From contig JAWZYV010019913.1 in the NCBI GenBank assembly GCA_038373885.1, forward strand, positions 50,001 to 114,000: a DNA stretch of 64,000 nucleotides, written 5' to 3'. Under the pieces are notes generated by a model, which was not told where the DNA came from, searched no databases, and was given only the letters and a program-made list of their open reading frames with translations. The translations under genes were made by a program, and so were the position numbers. Source of the DNA: Cheiracanthium punctorium. Its lineage: Eukaryota > Arthropoda > Arachnida > Araneae > Cheiracanthiidae. Shown here piece by piece: positions 33,938-44,383 of this stretch (within the stretch, counting starts at the first letter, position 1; every line of letters begins with the position of its first letter).

Positions 33938-34083
33938 TTCCAATAGCTATACTAAGAATATTATAGGACCTACTATTCATCAAAGGTGTTAAATAGTTTT
34001 CGCTTTTAAATTAATTCGACCAAGTCCGACAGGGTTCTATTTTTTAAAGAATTTTTATATGACGGCAGTGAAATCCTTTAGGT
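33938..34083. repeat. Left part of a 390-bp repeat split by the big hAT insertion
   Basis: GTTTTCGCTTTTAAATTAAT, TCGACCAA and GACGGCAG ... AATCCTTTA match 58826-58973. Continuation on the far side of the insertion is at 42654-42885. Confidence 0.88.
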
Positions 34084-34830
34084 CAGTGATTCCCAAACTG
34101 TGCACCGGGGCGCCGAGGCTTCGTCACAGGGACACCGCGGCTTCGTCACCGCTAAATGCTGTAAAGTTTTCGTAATTAATTGGACCAAAAAATTGGCCTA
34201 ACTAAACAAAAAATGAACTGAGAAGCCAAAACTATCCAGATTTTTTTAGTCTGGTATGTGCAAGAACATATCCCGAAGATTTGACCTTTTCTAAAGCAAA
34301 GTCACCGGCATAAAATGTTCTTGGGAATGCAAGAGCAAGTCATCACCGCTGACGGCTTCTAGATTGGATCCAAGTAGGATTGATCGCATGATTGGGGGGA
34401 AGGATGCCGATTTTCTAATAAAACTGGCATATTTATGTGACATTTTTGAAAAGTTGAATTCCCTTAATCTGTCTCTGCAGGGAAAAAACAAGCACGGAAA
34501 AAATACCAGCTTTTATAAAAAATAAAACTCAAAATGTGGAGAAAAAAATTGAATGAAGACGCAGATGAAGATTGTTTTTAACATTGCATCAACTTTTGAC
34601 GTCAATTGAGCCTCATCTTTCTGAAGATATCAAAATCATGTTTAAAGAACACTTATCTCAGCTAATTATCTGGTTTGAGAAATTCTTTCAAAATGAAAAT
34701 CTCTATAAGTTGCATGGATTCAAGATCCATTTAACACCAGTGCTCCGTCTGAATTTACTTCTGCAGAAGAAAATCTTATCGAATTATCTTACAACAACAG
34801 TTTGAAAGCAAAGGTTGACAACATGGGATT

Positions 34831-35876
34831 CAGTGGCGGCTCTTGGGATACAGTAAGTACAGCCGGGCTGCACTTGAAAGTATCAGCACATACTTTAAAA
34901 TAATTTATTCGACTAATTTTCCTAAATTCAGATTAGAATTATGGAATTCCTACGGTAAATTAAAAAAATCTCCGAAAAAAAAAAAAAAAAACCGTATTGT
35001 GGCCGGATCGCTCATTCAGAAAAAAAGCACTTTAATCTTCCCGCAATTCAATTGGGAAAATCTTTGGTTCAGCCTAGAGCGCTGAAAAGAAAATTGGCAG
35101 CACCGTTGCCATGAGAACGGCTACGTAAGCAGCCTCTCCGGCATAGGGAGTATGCAGCTGATACAGCCGATGGAAGATTTTTTAACGGCGGCTGAACTTG
35201 AGAACTCGACTAACTCATTGGCTCAGACGAGAAGTGAGGGAGGGGGTAAGGAGAATATATGTTTGGAAAACTCTCGACTTTATATTGCTGAATTTATCAA
35301 GAAGGTAAGCCTGAATAGACGCTTATGAATGGACAATGACCCATCAAAGCAGTATTGTTTTTAAGTAAGCAAGAACTGGCATTTAGAGGACATGGCGAGC
35401 GAGAAAATTCTTTAAACATGGGAAATTTTAAAGAGCTTTTAAAATTATGGATATCTGAATTAAAACAACGCCTTTTTATGAGAGCATCACTGACCGATTC
35501 GCAAGTTTAAAAGAAAGGAGGATTGATTTGACTTATAAAAAATAAGTAAGTTTTCTTTCCTTCTCAAGTTATCGTTACAAAAGAAAATTCTAAGGAAACT
35601 TCGAATCAGACACGGATTAATGCAATTTTGAGGATAAGAGCGGCTGGTTGAAATTTATGTCCATTTTATGGACGTAAAATAGGATCTCTTACATTTTTTT
35701 ATGTAATTTCTTTTTTTTTTTTATCCCTCGGTGAGGGCTTAATCCGCCAGCTTTCGAATTCAGTAACAGTTTCGAATTCGTATCAGTTAAGATTTTCCAA
35801 TCCTGTCCGGTGGAAAGGGGGGGGGGGCTCATATGCTTCCGGTTGCACTAACAGTTTTGACCACGGGCCGCCACTG
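34831..35876. mobile_element. 1.05-kb non-autonomous hAT, copy B, inserted into the hAT transposase
   Basis: CAGTGGCGG to CCGCCACTG, flanked by perfect ATGGGATT (34823-34830 and 35877-35884). Reverse-complement twin of 29139-30187. Contains a nested MITE at 35607-35750. Confidence 0.95.
35607..35750. mobile_element. MITE nested inside hAT copy B
   Basis: CAGACACGGATTAATGCAAT to TTAATCCGCCAG, with TTCGAAT on each side. Same insertion as 29249-29397. Confidence 0.8.
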
Positions 35877-36092
35877 ATGGGATTGACGGAGTTTCGGATT
35901 TCAATAAAATACGAATACCCACTTCTAAGTAATAAGGCTCAGCGTATTTTAATTTCATTTTCGACGTCGTACTTGTGTGAAGCTGGGTTTTCGCCGGTGG
36001 CTGTAGTTAGAAGAATACAGAGGACGTGGCGTGGAGAGGACAGAACGTGGAAAAAGAAAAGAGGGTAGCCGTGTCCAGTTTAATTCCACGAT

Positions 36093-36730
36093 GGGTCATT
36101 CCACGTCAAATCAAACAAAAAACTGGAAAAAGTTCACCACACCAACTTAGATTTTCCTCAAATTTTATATAGAGGATTTATAGGCTAAGACATCAACAAA
36201 TCTCAATTTTGGAGGTTCTACGATCATTAATTACCGAGAAATTAATTATGCAAATTTTTAAGTTTTCTGCAAGATGCGCCAACTTTTTTCTCAATTCCTT
36301 AAATAATTCCTTACCTGTAAAAGTTACTGAAGTGAAAATTTGTTTCTAGGAGTAACTTTTTACGCTGATTCCAAAAATGTTATCGAAATTTGCGTATCTT
36401 CTATAGTTTATGCATGAGCACTGCATTTGCTAAAAAACATCATGAATTTTTTTCGGCATGTCTGATCACAGACACATGTTTTAAATTTTTATATGTTGTT
36501 AAGATGGAATAATCCTACATCCCAAAAAATTTTCATCTTGGCTTTCTGCTCAGGACCAGAGAAAAAAAATTGTATGTATGTACCTATATATGAGGATTTT
36601 CATATGCAGCATTTATACGTAAGATGTGAAAATTCAGAAGCGTTAGTCAATTTTCCTATGTCTTTTAAATTGATATCAGAAATTTAACTGCTACTCAAAG
36701 TATTTGCAAAAACTAGAAAATACGTAAAAT
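36093..36730. repeat. Left long terminal inverted repeat of the 4.7-kb element
   Basis: Counterpart of 40140-40770. Internal landmarks shared are GATCGTAGAACCTTCAAAAT (inverted, one mismatch), CATGCATAAACTATAGAAGA and CCTATATATGAGGATTTTCA. Confidence 0.9.
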
Positions 36731-37104
36731 TGCTTGCATCGAACAAACAAACAACAAAACAACAACGAAAACAAACAAACCACAAAAAATGCATGTTACA
36801 CGCAGTGTTAAATTAAAAAGAATTCTAAAATTAAAATTTAGAATTATTTTTAATTTAATCCTGCTGTTTTTGGCAATCATCCATCAACCAATAAATCTTT
36901 TGAATTCTGTATGACATTCAAGTCAATAGAAGGAACACAGTTTGTTGAAAGAATTGAATTCCTGTAAGTTGCAGTACTTATTTACCTTTAACAGATTGCG
37001 AACAAAATTGTGCTTTGGCTAGTTTTGTGGATGGATACAGCAATTTAAAATAGGTTTTACTGTATACTGTATTAAATTTGTATTTCACAGCAAGTAGCAT
37101 AGCG

Positions 37105-39776
37105 ATGTCAGGCACATTGTCAAATTGCACATTTGGTGATATATTGCAGAATAAATGTCATGTAACCAGTTATTCACGGCAAACGGGATTTTTTAAATGG
37201 GATAGTTTTACAGAAGAGCAAAAAGAACTAATTGCACTGAGGTCTGACGTGCAAAGTGAGCAACTTAATAATAATACAACTATTTGTTTTCACCATGAAA
37301 AATTGTTGCTTTCATCATATGATCAACTTCAAAGGTACTGTTGTAATCCATTTCAGTCTCATAGTAGACGCATCAAGAAGAGTTTGAGATCTGTGTCATC
37401 GGAATTTGCAAAAGAACACAGCAATCTTAAACTAGGGCAAAAGTTATGTCCCCAGTGTCGAACTCGAATAACAGGAACTAAAGCATGCTACAATGAAACT
37501 ATTTCAAAACCTGGGCATCTCGAGACTGAAAGTACACCTCAGGAACTTTCTGTACCAGAAGGCACTGGAAGTTTCAATGAAACTATTTCAAAACCTGGGA
37601 ATCTTGAGACTGAAAGTGCACCTCAGGAACTTTTTATACCAGAAGGCACTGAAAGTTTGAATATAAGTATCTTAAATCTTGGATGCACGCCTGTCAAGTT
37701 GCACGGGATTAATAAAAAAAAAAACGTCAAAGTTATGGAAAAAGAAAATCAGCAGAGGCATGTTCACTATTGCAGAAGAAATTTGCAACAGAGCTAAATG
37801 TTCCTCTAGAGACTCTGGATCAATCAAACGAAAAGCAGTGTACTGACTGTAAAGATTTAGACTGCCTCATTGAACTTTTGAAAGAAAAGTGTAAAATCTC
37901 ATCTGGACAAGAGGTTTTGAAATTATTAACTCTTGTACCGAGTAGTTGGAGCTGTCAGAAGACCGCTTATGAATTTGGTGTCTCAACTTACATGACCAAT
38001 AAGGCTAGAAAGCTTAAAAAGGATCATGGTATTTTGGCAGAACCTGAAAAAGTAAAAGGAAAATCTATTTCCAATGAGGTAGCTGAAAAAGTAAGAAAGT
38101 TTTACGAAGATGATGAATTTTCCAGAATGTGTCCTGGAAAGAAAGAATTTGTTTCGGTAAGAGATTCTGAAACTGGCACAAGAATTCACATGCAAAAGCG
38201 ACTACTTTTTGTAAATTTAAAGGAACTGCATTTGGCTTTCCAAGAAAGGTATCCGCAACTAAAAATCGGTTTGTCAAAATTTTCTTCTTTACGACCACCT
38301 TGGTGTGTTACTGTCACTGCCCGCGGAGTTCATTCGGTATGTGTTTGTGAGACTCATCAAAACTTGAAGCTACTGTCTGCAGCATTACCGACGAAAATGG
38401 AGTACAGAAGCCTCCTCTCCTTTATAGTATGCTCTGTTGACTCAAGAAATTGTATGCTCCACAGATGTGAGAATTGTCCTGGGTCTGAAGCCTTGGAGCA
38501 GTTTATTCTGGATACATTTAATGAAAATGACGTGGAACCTGATGACAATATTGCCTATCAACAGTGGGTTCACAATGGACAATCTAAACTAGTTAATTTG
38601 ACATCAACAGTTGAAGAATTTACGAAAGAGTTGTGTAAAGCAGCAGATCAAGCAACAATACACCATTTCACTACGAAATCCCAATCATTGTATTTAAGAA
38701 ATCTCAAAGAAAATATTGCAGCTGAAACAGAAGCAGTCCTTTTACTCGACTTTTCGGAAAATTATTCTTTTGTTTGCCAATATGCTATTGAAGGTTTCCA
38801 CTGGGACACAACGTAAGCTACACTTCACCCTTTCGTACTTTATTTCAAAAATGAAATAGAGACAAGTTTGAAATGCTTAAGTATGTGTGTCATTAGTGAT
38901 GAACGTGAACATATTACCTCTACAGTTCATTATTTTATAAAAGTAATTATGCAATATATCAAAGAAGTATTGCCAGGTTTAAAACTCATACATTATTTTA
39001 GTGACGGTTCAAGTGCGCAGTATAAAAACTATAAAAACTTTGTTAATTTATGTTTACATGAGAACGATTTTAATATCCGGGCTGAATGGAACTTCTTCGC
39101 CACCTCACATGGAAAAAGTCCATGTGATTGGATTGGGGGCACTGTAAAGAGGCTTGCAGCACGTGCAAGTTTTCAAGCCATACAGGATAACCACATTATT
39201 ATTCTTTTGATTTATTTAATTGGGCAAATTCTAATATAAATGGTATAAAGTTTTTTTTTTGTGTCCCATGCTGATGTTAAGCAACATGCCAAAAGCTTGG
39301 AAATTCGTTTTCGGACTGCGAAAACAGTGCCTGGAACTCGCAGTCATCACAGGTTTGTTCCAAGCAACAATTGTGAGTTGACCCTATATCGATTATCGAC
39401 AGATGATGAAAATACTGGGTTCAGAGTTAGTCTCACTGTGAATAAGAAACGTGCAACGAGTATAAATACTGATGACTTGCAACCAGGAGTTTATGTAGCT
39501 GCAGTATACGACGACAACTGGTTCATTGGCTGCGTAAGTGAAAAAGATTCTTTTGAAGCAGACCTACTTATAACTTTTATGCAGAGACATACAAAGACTA
39601 ATGTGCTATTCTGGCCTTCTAGAGAGGATAGTTGTTTTGTTCCTTTTGAGCATGTGTTGTGTGTGACACCAGCACCTTCATTGACAGGTAACACTGGACG
39701 ACATTATTCTCTTGACAGTGATACAATTAAAAAAATTACTGTCGCATTTAATATGTTCAAGTCAGCTATAAAATAG
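37105..39776 (+). pseudogene. Transposase of the 4.7-kb element, one stop and about three frameshifts
   Basis: The first frame (from ATG 37105, to 37797) encodes an N-terminal metal-binding-looking module (ICFHHEKLLL, YCCNPF, KLCPQCRTRI) and two 28-residue repeats. After a frameshift near 37.7-37.8 kb the second frame runs from about 37770. It carries a helix-turn-helix-like region (YEFGVSTYMTNKARKL), then a possible first catalytic block LLLDFSENYSF. A TAA at 38814-38816 (CAA expected) interrupts it. The same frame continues to HYFSDGSSAQYKN and EWNFFATSHGKSPCDWIGG, probable second and third catalytic blocks. Two compensating indels around 39.20-39.26 kb (one in a T run) precede a C-terminal module with YVAAVYDDNWFIGCV and FWPSREDSCFVPFEHVLC. 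I know this protein type only as an uncharacterised repeated family in invertebrates. Catalytic roles are inference. Confidence 0.75.
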
Positions 39777-39990
39777 TTTTTTTCTGTTTGTAAAATAGCT
39801 TTTATTCTTCTTCTTTTGTCGTATTTCTATTTCTGTTTAATAAGCTTAGTTCAACATATTATTTATCGTATACAATTTCTTAAGAAGAGAAACATGTCTG
39901 TACATCACTTATATAATTTTAAATTAAAATCAGATATGGGTGCAATACTCAGGTACATTCGCAACTAAAAATGATGTTTTGGATGTGTGT

Positions 39991-39994
<4 letters not shown>

Positions 39995-40033
<39 letters not shown>
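39995..40033. repeat. (TA)n microsatellite
   Basis: About 19 TA units directly before a mariner-like terminus (TTAGCTCTACCGGAAAG). Confidence 0.9.
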
Positions 40034-40036
<3 letters not shown>

Positions 40037-40139
40037 CTCTACCGGAAAGTTCTGTCCGTTTTTTACATATATGCCGAAGAAATAAATTTTAAACACGTAT
40101 TTTTTGTTGTTTGTTTGTTTTACGTTTTCCGATACAAGC

Positions 40140-40770
40140 ACTTTGATATATTTTCTAGTTTTTGCAAATGCCTGGATTAGTAGTTAAACTTCTGATATCA
40201 ATTTAAAAGACATAGGAAAATTGACTAACGCTTCTGAATTTTCTCATCTTACGCATAAATGCTGCATATGAAAATCCTCATATATAGGTACATACATACA
40301 ATTTTTTTTCTCTGCTCCTGAGCAGAAAGCCAAGATGAAAATTTTTTGGGATGTAGGATTATTCCATCTTAACAACATATAAAAATTTAAAACATGTGTC
40401 TGTGATCAGACATGCCGAAAAAAATTCATGATGTTTTTTAGCAAATGCAGTGCTCATGCATAAACTATAGAAGATACGCAAATTTCGATAACATTTTTGG
40501 AATTAGCGTAAAAAGTTACTCCTAGAAACAAATTTTCACTTCAGTAACTTTTACAGGTAAGGAATTATTTAAGGAATTGAGAAAAAAGTTGGCAGAATCT
40601 TGCAGAAAACTTAAAAATTTGCATAATTAATTTCTCGGTAATTAATGATCGTAGAACCTTCAAAATTGAGATTTGTTGATGTCTTAGCCTATAAATCATC
40701 TATATAAAATTTGAGAAAAATCCGAGTTGGTGTGGTGACCTGGACTGTTCGATCTGACGTGGAATGACCC
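40140..40770. repeat. Right long terminal inverted repeat of the 4.7-kb element
   Basis: Mirror of 36093-36730, ending GGAATGACCC followed by the target duplication CGAT. Confidence 0.9.
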
Positions 40771-41099
40771 CGATATGAGAAAATTGAAGCGATTTGCAAG
40801 CTCATCCATCGCATTAATTATAAATTTAATGTCAATAAAGTAAAAGTAAACGTTAAATAATGAAGATACACGAGTTTTATTTTTTTATCTCATACTAGTC
40901 ATAATTTTACGAAGGGTAGGGCGCCTTGGGAAATTTTTGGTTGAAAAAGGGTGCCGCGCAGGCCCGGGCTGGCTCCTTTTGGGGCCCGCGGCTAGAAATT
41001 GAAAAGGGACCCCTTACTGATAAATTTAGATGGAACAGAATATTGGAATATGTAATATTTAGAATTTGGTAAAATCATACAAGCCGGTGCCCACCCCAT

Positions 41100-41165
41100 G
41101 TAAACATGGCGACAGTCGCTGGAGCTTGGCGACCGCCAAGCTCCAGCGACTGTCGCCATGTTTAC
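41100..41165. repeat. Perfect palindrome, 32-bp arms, 2-bp spacer
   Basis: GTAAACATGGCGACAGTCGC continuing to GGCG at 41131 is exactly mirrored from 41134 to 41165. Spacer is AC. GC-rich arms could extrude a cruciform or form a hairpin RNA. Confidence 0.97.
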
Positions 41166-41175
41166 TAGTCATTCT

Positions 41176-41925
41176 AGGCAACCAGTGGTCCGTTTTTAAC
41201 TAAAAAAACCCCAGTGGATTCAGCAACCTAGTTGTACAGCTATCTAAACTAGGCAACCAGTGGTCTGTTTTTAACTAAAAAAACCTCAGTGGATTCAGCA
41301 ACCTAGTTGTACAGCTATCTAAACTAGGCAACCAGTGGTCCGTTTTTAACTAAAAAAACCTCAGTGGATTCAGCAACCTAGCTGTACAGCTATCTAAACT
41401 AGGCAACCAGTGGCCCGTTTTTAACTAAAAAAACCTCAGTGGATTCAGCAACCTAGCTGTACAGCTATCTAAACTAGGCAACCAGTGGCCCGTTTTTAAC
41501 TAAAAAAACCTCAGTGGATTCAGCAACCTAGCTGTACAGCTATCTAAACTAGGCAACCAGTGGTCCGTTTTTAACTAAAAAAACCTCAGTGGATTCAGCA
41601 ACCTAGCTGTACAGCTATCTAAACTAGGCAACCAGTGGCCCGTTTTTAACTAAAAAAACCTCAGTGGATTCAGCAACCTAGCTGTACAGCTATCTAAACT
41701 AGGCAACCAGTGGCCCGTTTTTAACTAAAAAAACGTCAGTGGATTCAGCAACCTAGTTGTACAGCTATGTAAACTACGCAACCAGTGGACCGTTTTTAAC
41801 TAAAAAAAACAACAACAGTGAACTAAGCAACCTAGTTGTACAGCTAATGTAAACTGGGCAAACACTGGCCCGTTTTCAACTCAAAAAAACATCGGTGGAT
41901 TAAACAACCTAGTTGTACACCTCTT
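41176..41925. repeat. 75-bp minisatellite, ten units
   Basis: Units begin AGGCAACCAGTGG at 41176, 41251, 41326, 41401, 41476, 41551, 41626 and 41701, followed by two diverged units (41776 and about 41856). Each contains CCGTTTTTAACTAAAAAAAC, CAGTGGATTCAGCAACCTAG and TGTACAGCTATCTAAA. Divergence rises toward the right end. Confidence 0.97.
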
Positions 41926-42653
41926 ATAAAGTCAGTATGATTAGAATAGCACGTAAATAGCACTTACGAAAACATAAACACTTCAAATATCAATTTAAAA
42001 TTCACATAAAAACCTTAAACATCGAAAGATTCGTTAAAAAAGAACACTTACCTCTATTTTTTTGGTAAATAACCGCTTAGAAATGTCCCCAACACCCACC
42101 GGCTTATAACGTACTATATTTCTAACAAACACCCACAAATTCTTTTCTTATATTAACATAACACATTTCATTCCCTTCCATCAATAACGCAAACAATTTC
42201 AAATTCCCAAACCTGACGAAACACGTATTCTTTATGGTTGCCAGTCACAACTACCACCGGCAGTTGGCGGTGCATCGCTCACTCTCGCGTCAGATTGTTC
42301 GCCAATGATTTGTAAACAAACCATTGACATGTAAACAAGGCACCGTATACGGAATATAGTCCTAGAATTTAACTATTTTAAAGCTGTTGGGGGGCCGCCC
42401 TCGAGCTGCGAGGTTCCTGGAGTTCTCCGCTGCGACACTGCGTAAAGACATAAGATTACTTCGAAATAAATGATCCAATTACTCTGATATATATATAGAT
42501 ATATATCAAATTACTCTAATTATAAAGTAGTATATCCATTTTGGGTGGCCTCTCCGGGGCCCCCTTGAGACGGGGGCCCTCGGCAATCGCGGACCTGTCG
42601 ACCTGGTCAGTCTGGGCCTGGCGCCGCGACTCGAAAAAGTTTGGGAACCTCTG

Positions 42654-42885
42654 CTTTAAGTAATTTTTAAAACATTTTTTTACATCTTTTCAGCTTTTCG
42701 ACTGCAATTGACCACTGTATATTAAAAAGGAAACCAAAAAGCTGTGGCCCAAATTTCAATCAACTAATCCATTTTTTATAACTAAACATATCAACAATAA
42801 ATAAATAAACTTTCAGTTTTAATTTCCTTAAAAAATTATTTTTGACTTAGTAGACTGCGCTGGTAAGACGATGATTTTTAAATAG
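42654..42885. repeat. Right part of the split 390-bp repeat
   Basis: CTTTAAGTAATTTTTAAAA, CCCAAATTTCAATC, CCATTTTTTATAACTAAAC and TTTTTGACTTAGTAGACTGC match 58966-59190. Confidence 0.88.
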
Positions 42886-44383
42886 TTTTAATCTTGTAGT
42901 AAATCTTGTTGAAAATATTTTTAGCTCTAGAGTGATATTTCGTTTACGCAGAGTTTTTCTTGGGACATACTTTCTGGACAAATTTCAGAGGACATTATTT
43001 GCTTCGACACGTTTTCCTTGCATTTTTCAATAGAGTTGCCAGATAATGTGAAGAGGGGGGGGGGAATAAAGTGTTGAAAGTCGCCAGGGTTTGCAATTTT
43101 TGGAGATTCATTTAACAAATTTGGTGCTAAAAATTTAGTCCCCAAAACTGAACTTTGCTTAGCGATATCTTCCACATTTGGGGAGAAACTTGCAAATTCT
43201 ACAGTTTATTACAAAAGATAAAGTTAAAATATGCCTGACGAAGATTGTAAAACAGTCTTAGTAGGCTATTTTAATACATTTCAATTCCAACAATGTGTTT
43301 TATGGAGCAAGGAAGAAAAATACGACACACTCAGGAATAATGATACACTTTCCAACTTAATGGAAGAACGAAGAAAAATAGGGACGACGCATGGATTACG
43401 CGATACGGTTTTAATATATATCTCATTAGTGCATATATAGTATAATAAAAAAATGCTTCAGTTTTTTTTCATCTATTTTGTATTAAATTGTACATTCATA
43501 CATATTTCTGAAAGCTAAAAATTTTCACAAATCTTCCAACCAGGAGTATTTTTCGTAAAAAATATTCTCTTTTTTTGGGGGGAGGGGCAATAGGAGGGTA
43601 GCATCGCTAGTGCAGTCACTTTGCATGGTTTCTATTTCTAGAACTACTGTGATAAAGATTATGTTAAGTATCTTTTCTGTCGTCATCATTTCTTGCGATA
43701 TCAAAAGCTGTAGAGCTTTAAATCCTATTTAATTTTTCTTATCTTTCAGAGCTTGATAACGACATATTAAATAGATTAACCAAGCCATGCTTTTGAAAAT
43801 CAATCTGGCTAAAGTTAAGCATTTATCTCCCAATTTAAATTGTTTCCCCCCCAAAATATTTGGAAACTGATTTACATATCGTTCAGGCGCATTTTAAAAG
43901 ACCATTGCATTGAATTAGGTAACACTTGGAGAAATATATGAAGTTAATAAGTTAGTAGTTCATAATCTTTGATGCATACTACTTTTATTTATACAGATAA
44001 ACAAATTTTTTAAAAGAAAACTTATAGAATGTCTTCATGTATGCTTAAAGTGACCATCTATTTTTTTCCCTTAAAAAAGACATCTACTAATTTTTAAGTA
44101 ATAGTATGTTCATCCAACGGAAAAAAAAGAAAAATTTGAAATACTTTCATATTTTAAATGCGCGTACTTAAAGTGCTATACACTAAAAGAGTGTCAAAAT
44201 TAATGTGTCAGCCCATTTCTTTCGGTCTTCATTTTGTTGGAAAATGCATCATAATCTAGGTGTCGACTCAATTTGTCTTCCTTGTTTCATTATGTTGGAA
44301 ATTGCATCATAATCCATGAGTGTGCCGTATTTGGCTTCCTTGTTCTTTCAAACACTCCTTCCAAATTGAAATCTATATTAAAA
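42886..44383. other. 1.5 kb, mostly unassigned, with one Helitron scrap
   Basis: 43025-43110 is a reversed copy of the Helitron interior at about 46040-46130 (TGCCAGATAA, a G run, TGTTGAAAGTCGC, TTTGCAATTTTTG). A second interior-like block (ATTTGAAATACTTTCATATTTTAAAT) lies near 44135-44240. The frame 43231-43440 has no recognised domain. Confidence 0.45.

Larger units (their letters stand above)
34380..36092 (+). pseudogene. hAT transposase C-terminal half, broken and split by an insertion
   Basis: Segment 34380-34500 encodes DADFLIKLAYLCDIFEKLNS and then LNLSLQGKN, a signature of the ZBED5/FAM200-like hAT transposases. Segment 34750-34830 reaches VDNMG, and the frame resumes after the 34831-35876 insertion with TEFRISIKYEYPLLSNKAQ and then FSTSYLCEAGFSPVAVV, the hAT dimerisation region. 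The last segment ends VAVSSLIPR, where the 36093-40770 element interrupts it. After that insert the reading continues YEKIEAICKLIHR. Frameshifts and stops between 34500 and 34750 make it non-functional. Confidence 0.82.
36093..40770 (+). mobile_element. 4.7-kb long-TIR DNA transposon with 4-bp TSD (probably Sola-like)
   Basis: It begins GGGTCATTCCACGTCAAATC and ends with the complement GACGTGGAATGACCC. Arms align for about 0.63 kb (36093-36730 and 40140-40770), with only scattered mismatches. The 4-bp duplication CGAT lies at 36089-36092 and 40771-40774. Four-base duplications and a DDD-type transposase are known for Sola1/Sola2. Assignment is from memory of that group and is tentative. The host sequence on either side is one hAT transposase frame. 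Confidence 0.88.
40959..42620. mobile_element. 1.66-kb hAT-like element nested in the right end of the composite hAT
   Basis: CAGGCCCGGGCTGGC and, inverted, CAGGCCCAGACTGACC. Flanks GTGCCGCG (40951-40958) and GCGCCGCG (42621-42628) match at 7 of 8. The outer hAT's right end resumes exactly after it (ACTCGAAAAAGTTTGGGAAC). Contains a palindrome and a minisatellite and no transposase. Confidence 0.85.
34084..42653 (+). mobile_element. Composite hAT element (about 1.16-kb core) holding three nested transposons
   Basis: Left end CAGTGATTCCCAAACTGTG and right end, inverted, CAGAGGTTCCCAAACTTTTT. Target-site duplications are CTTTAGGT (34076-34083) and CTTTAAGT (42654-42661). The same flanking repeat at 58826-59213 has a single CTTTAAGT (58966-58973) and no insertion, which proves both borders. 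Subtracting the three inserts and their duplications leaves about 1.16 kb of hAT core with a broken transposase. Confidence 0.92.

Noticed and set aside
40034..40060. Mariner-like terminus TTAGCTCTACCGGAAAG
   Set aside because: Only one end is visible within the 4.7-kb element, so no element can be delimited.
41176..41925. CRISPR-like array
   Set aside because: The 75-bp units are contiguous with no unique spacers, lie in eukaryotic DNA, and form a minisatellite.
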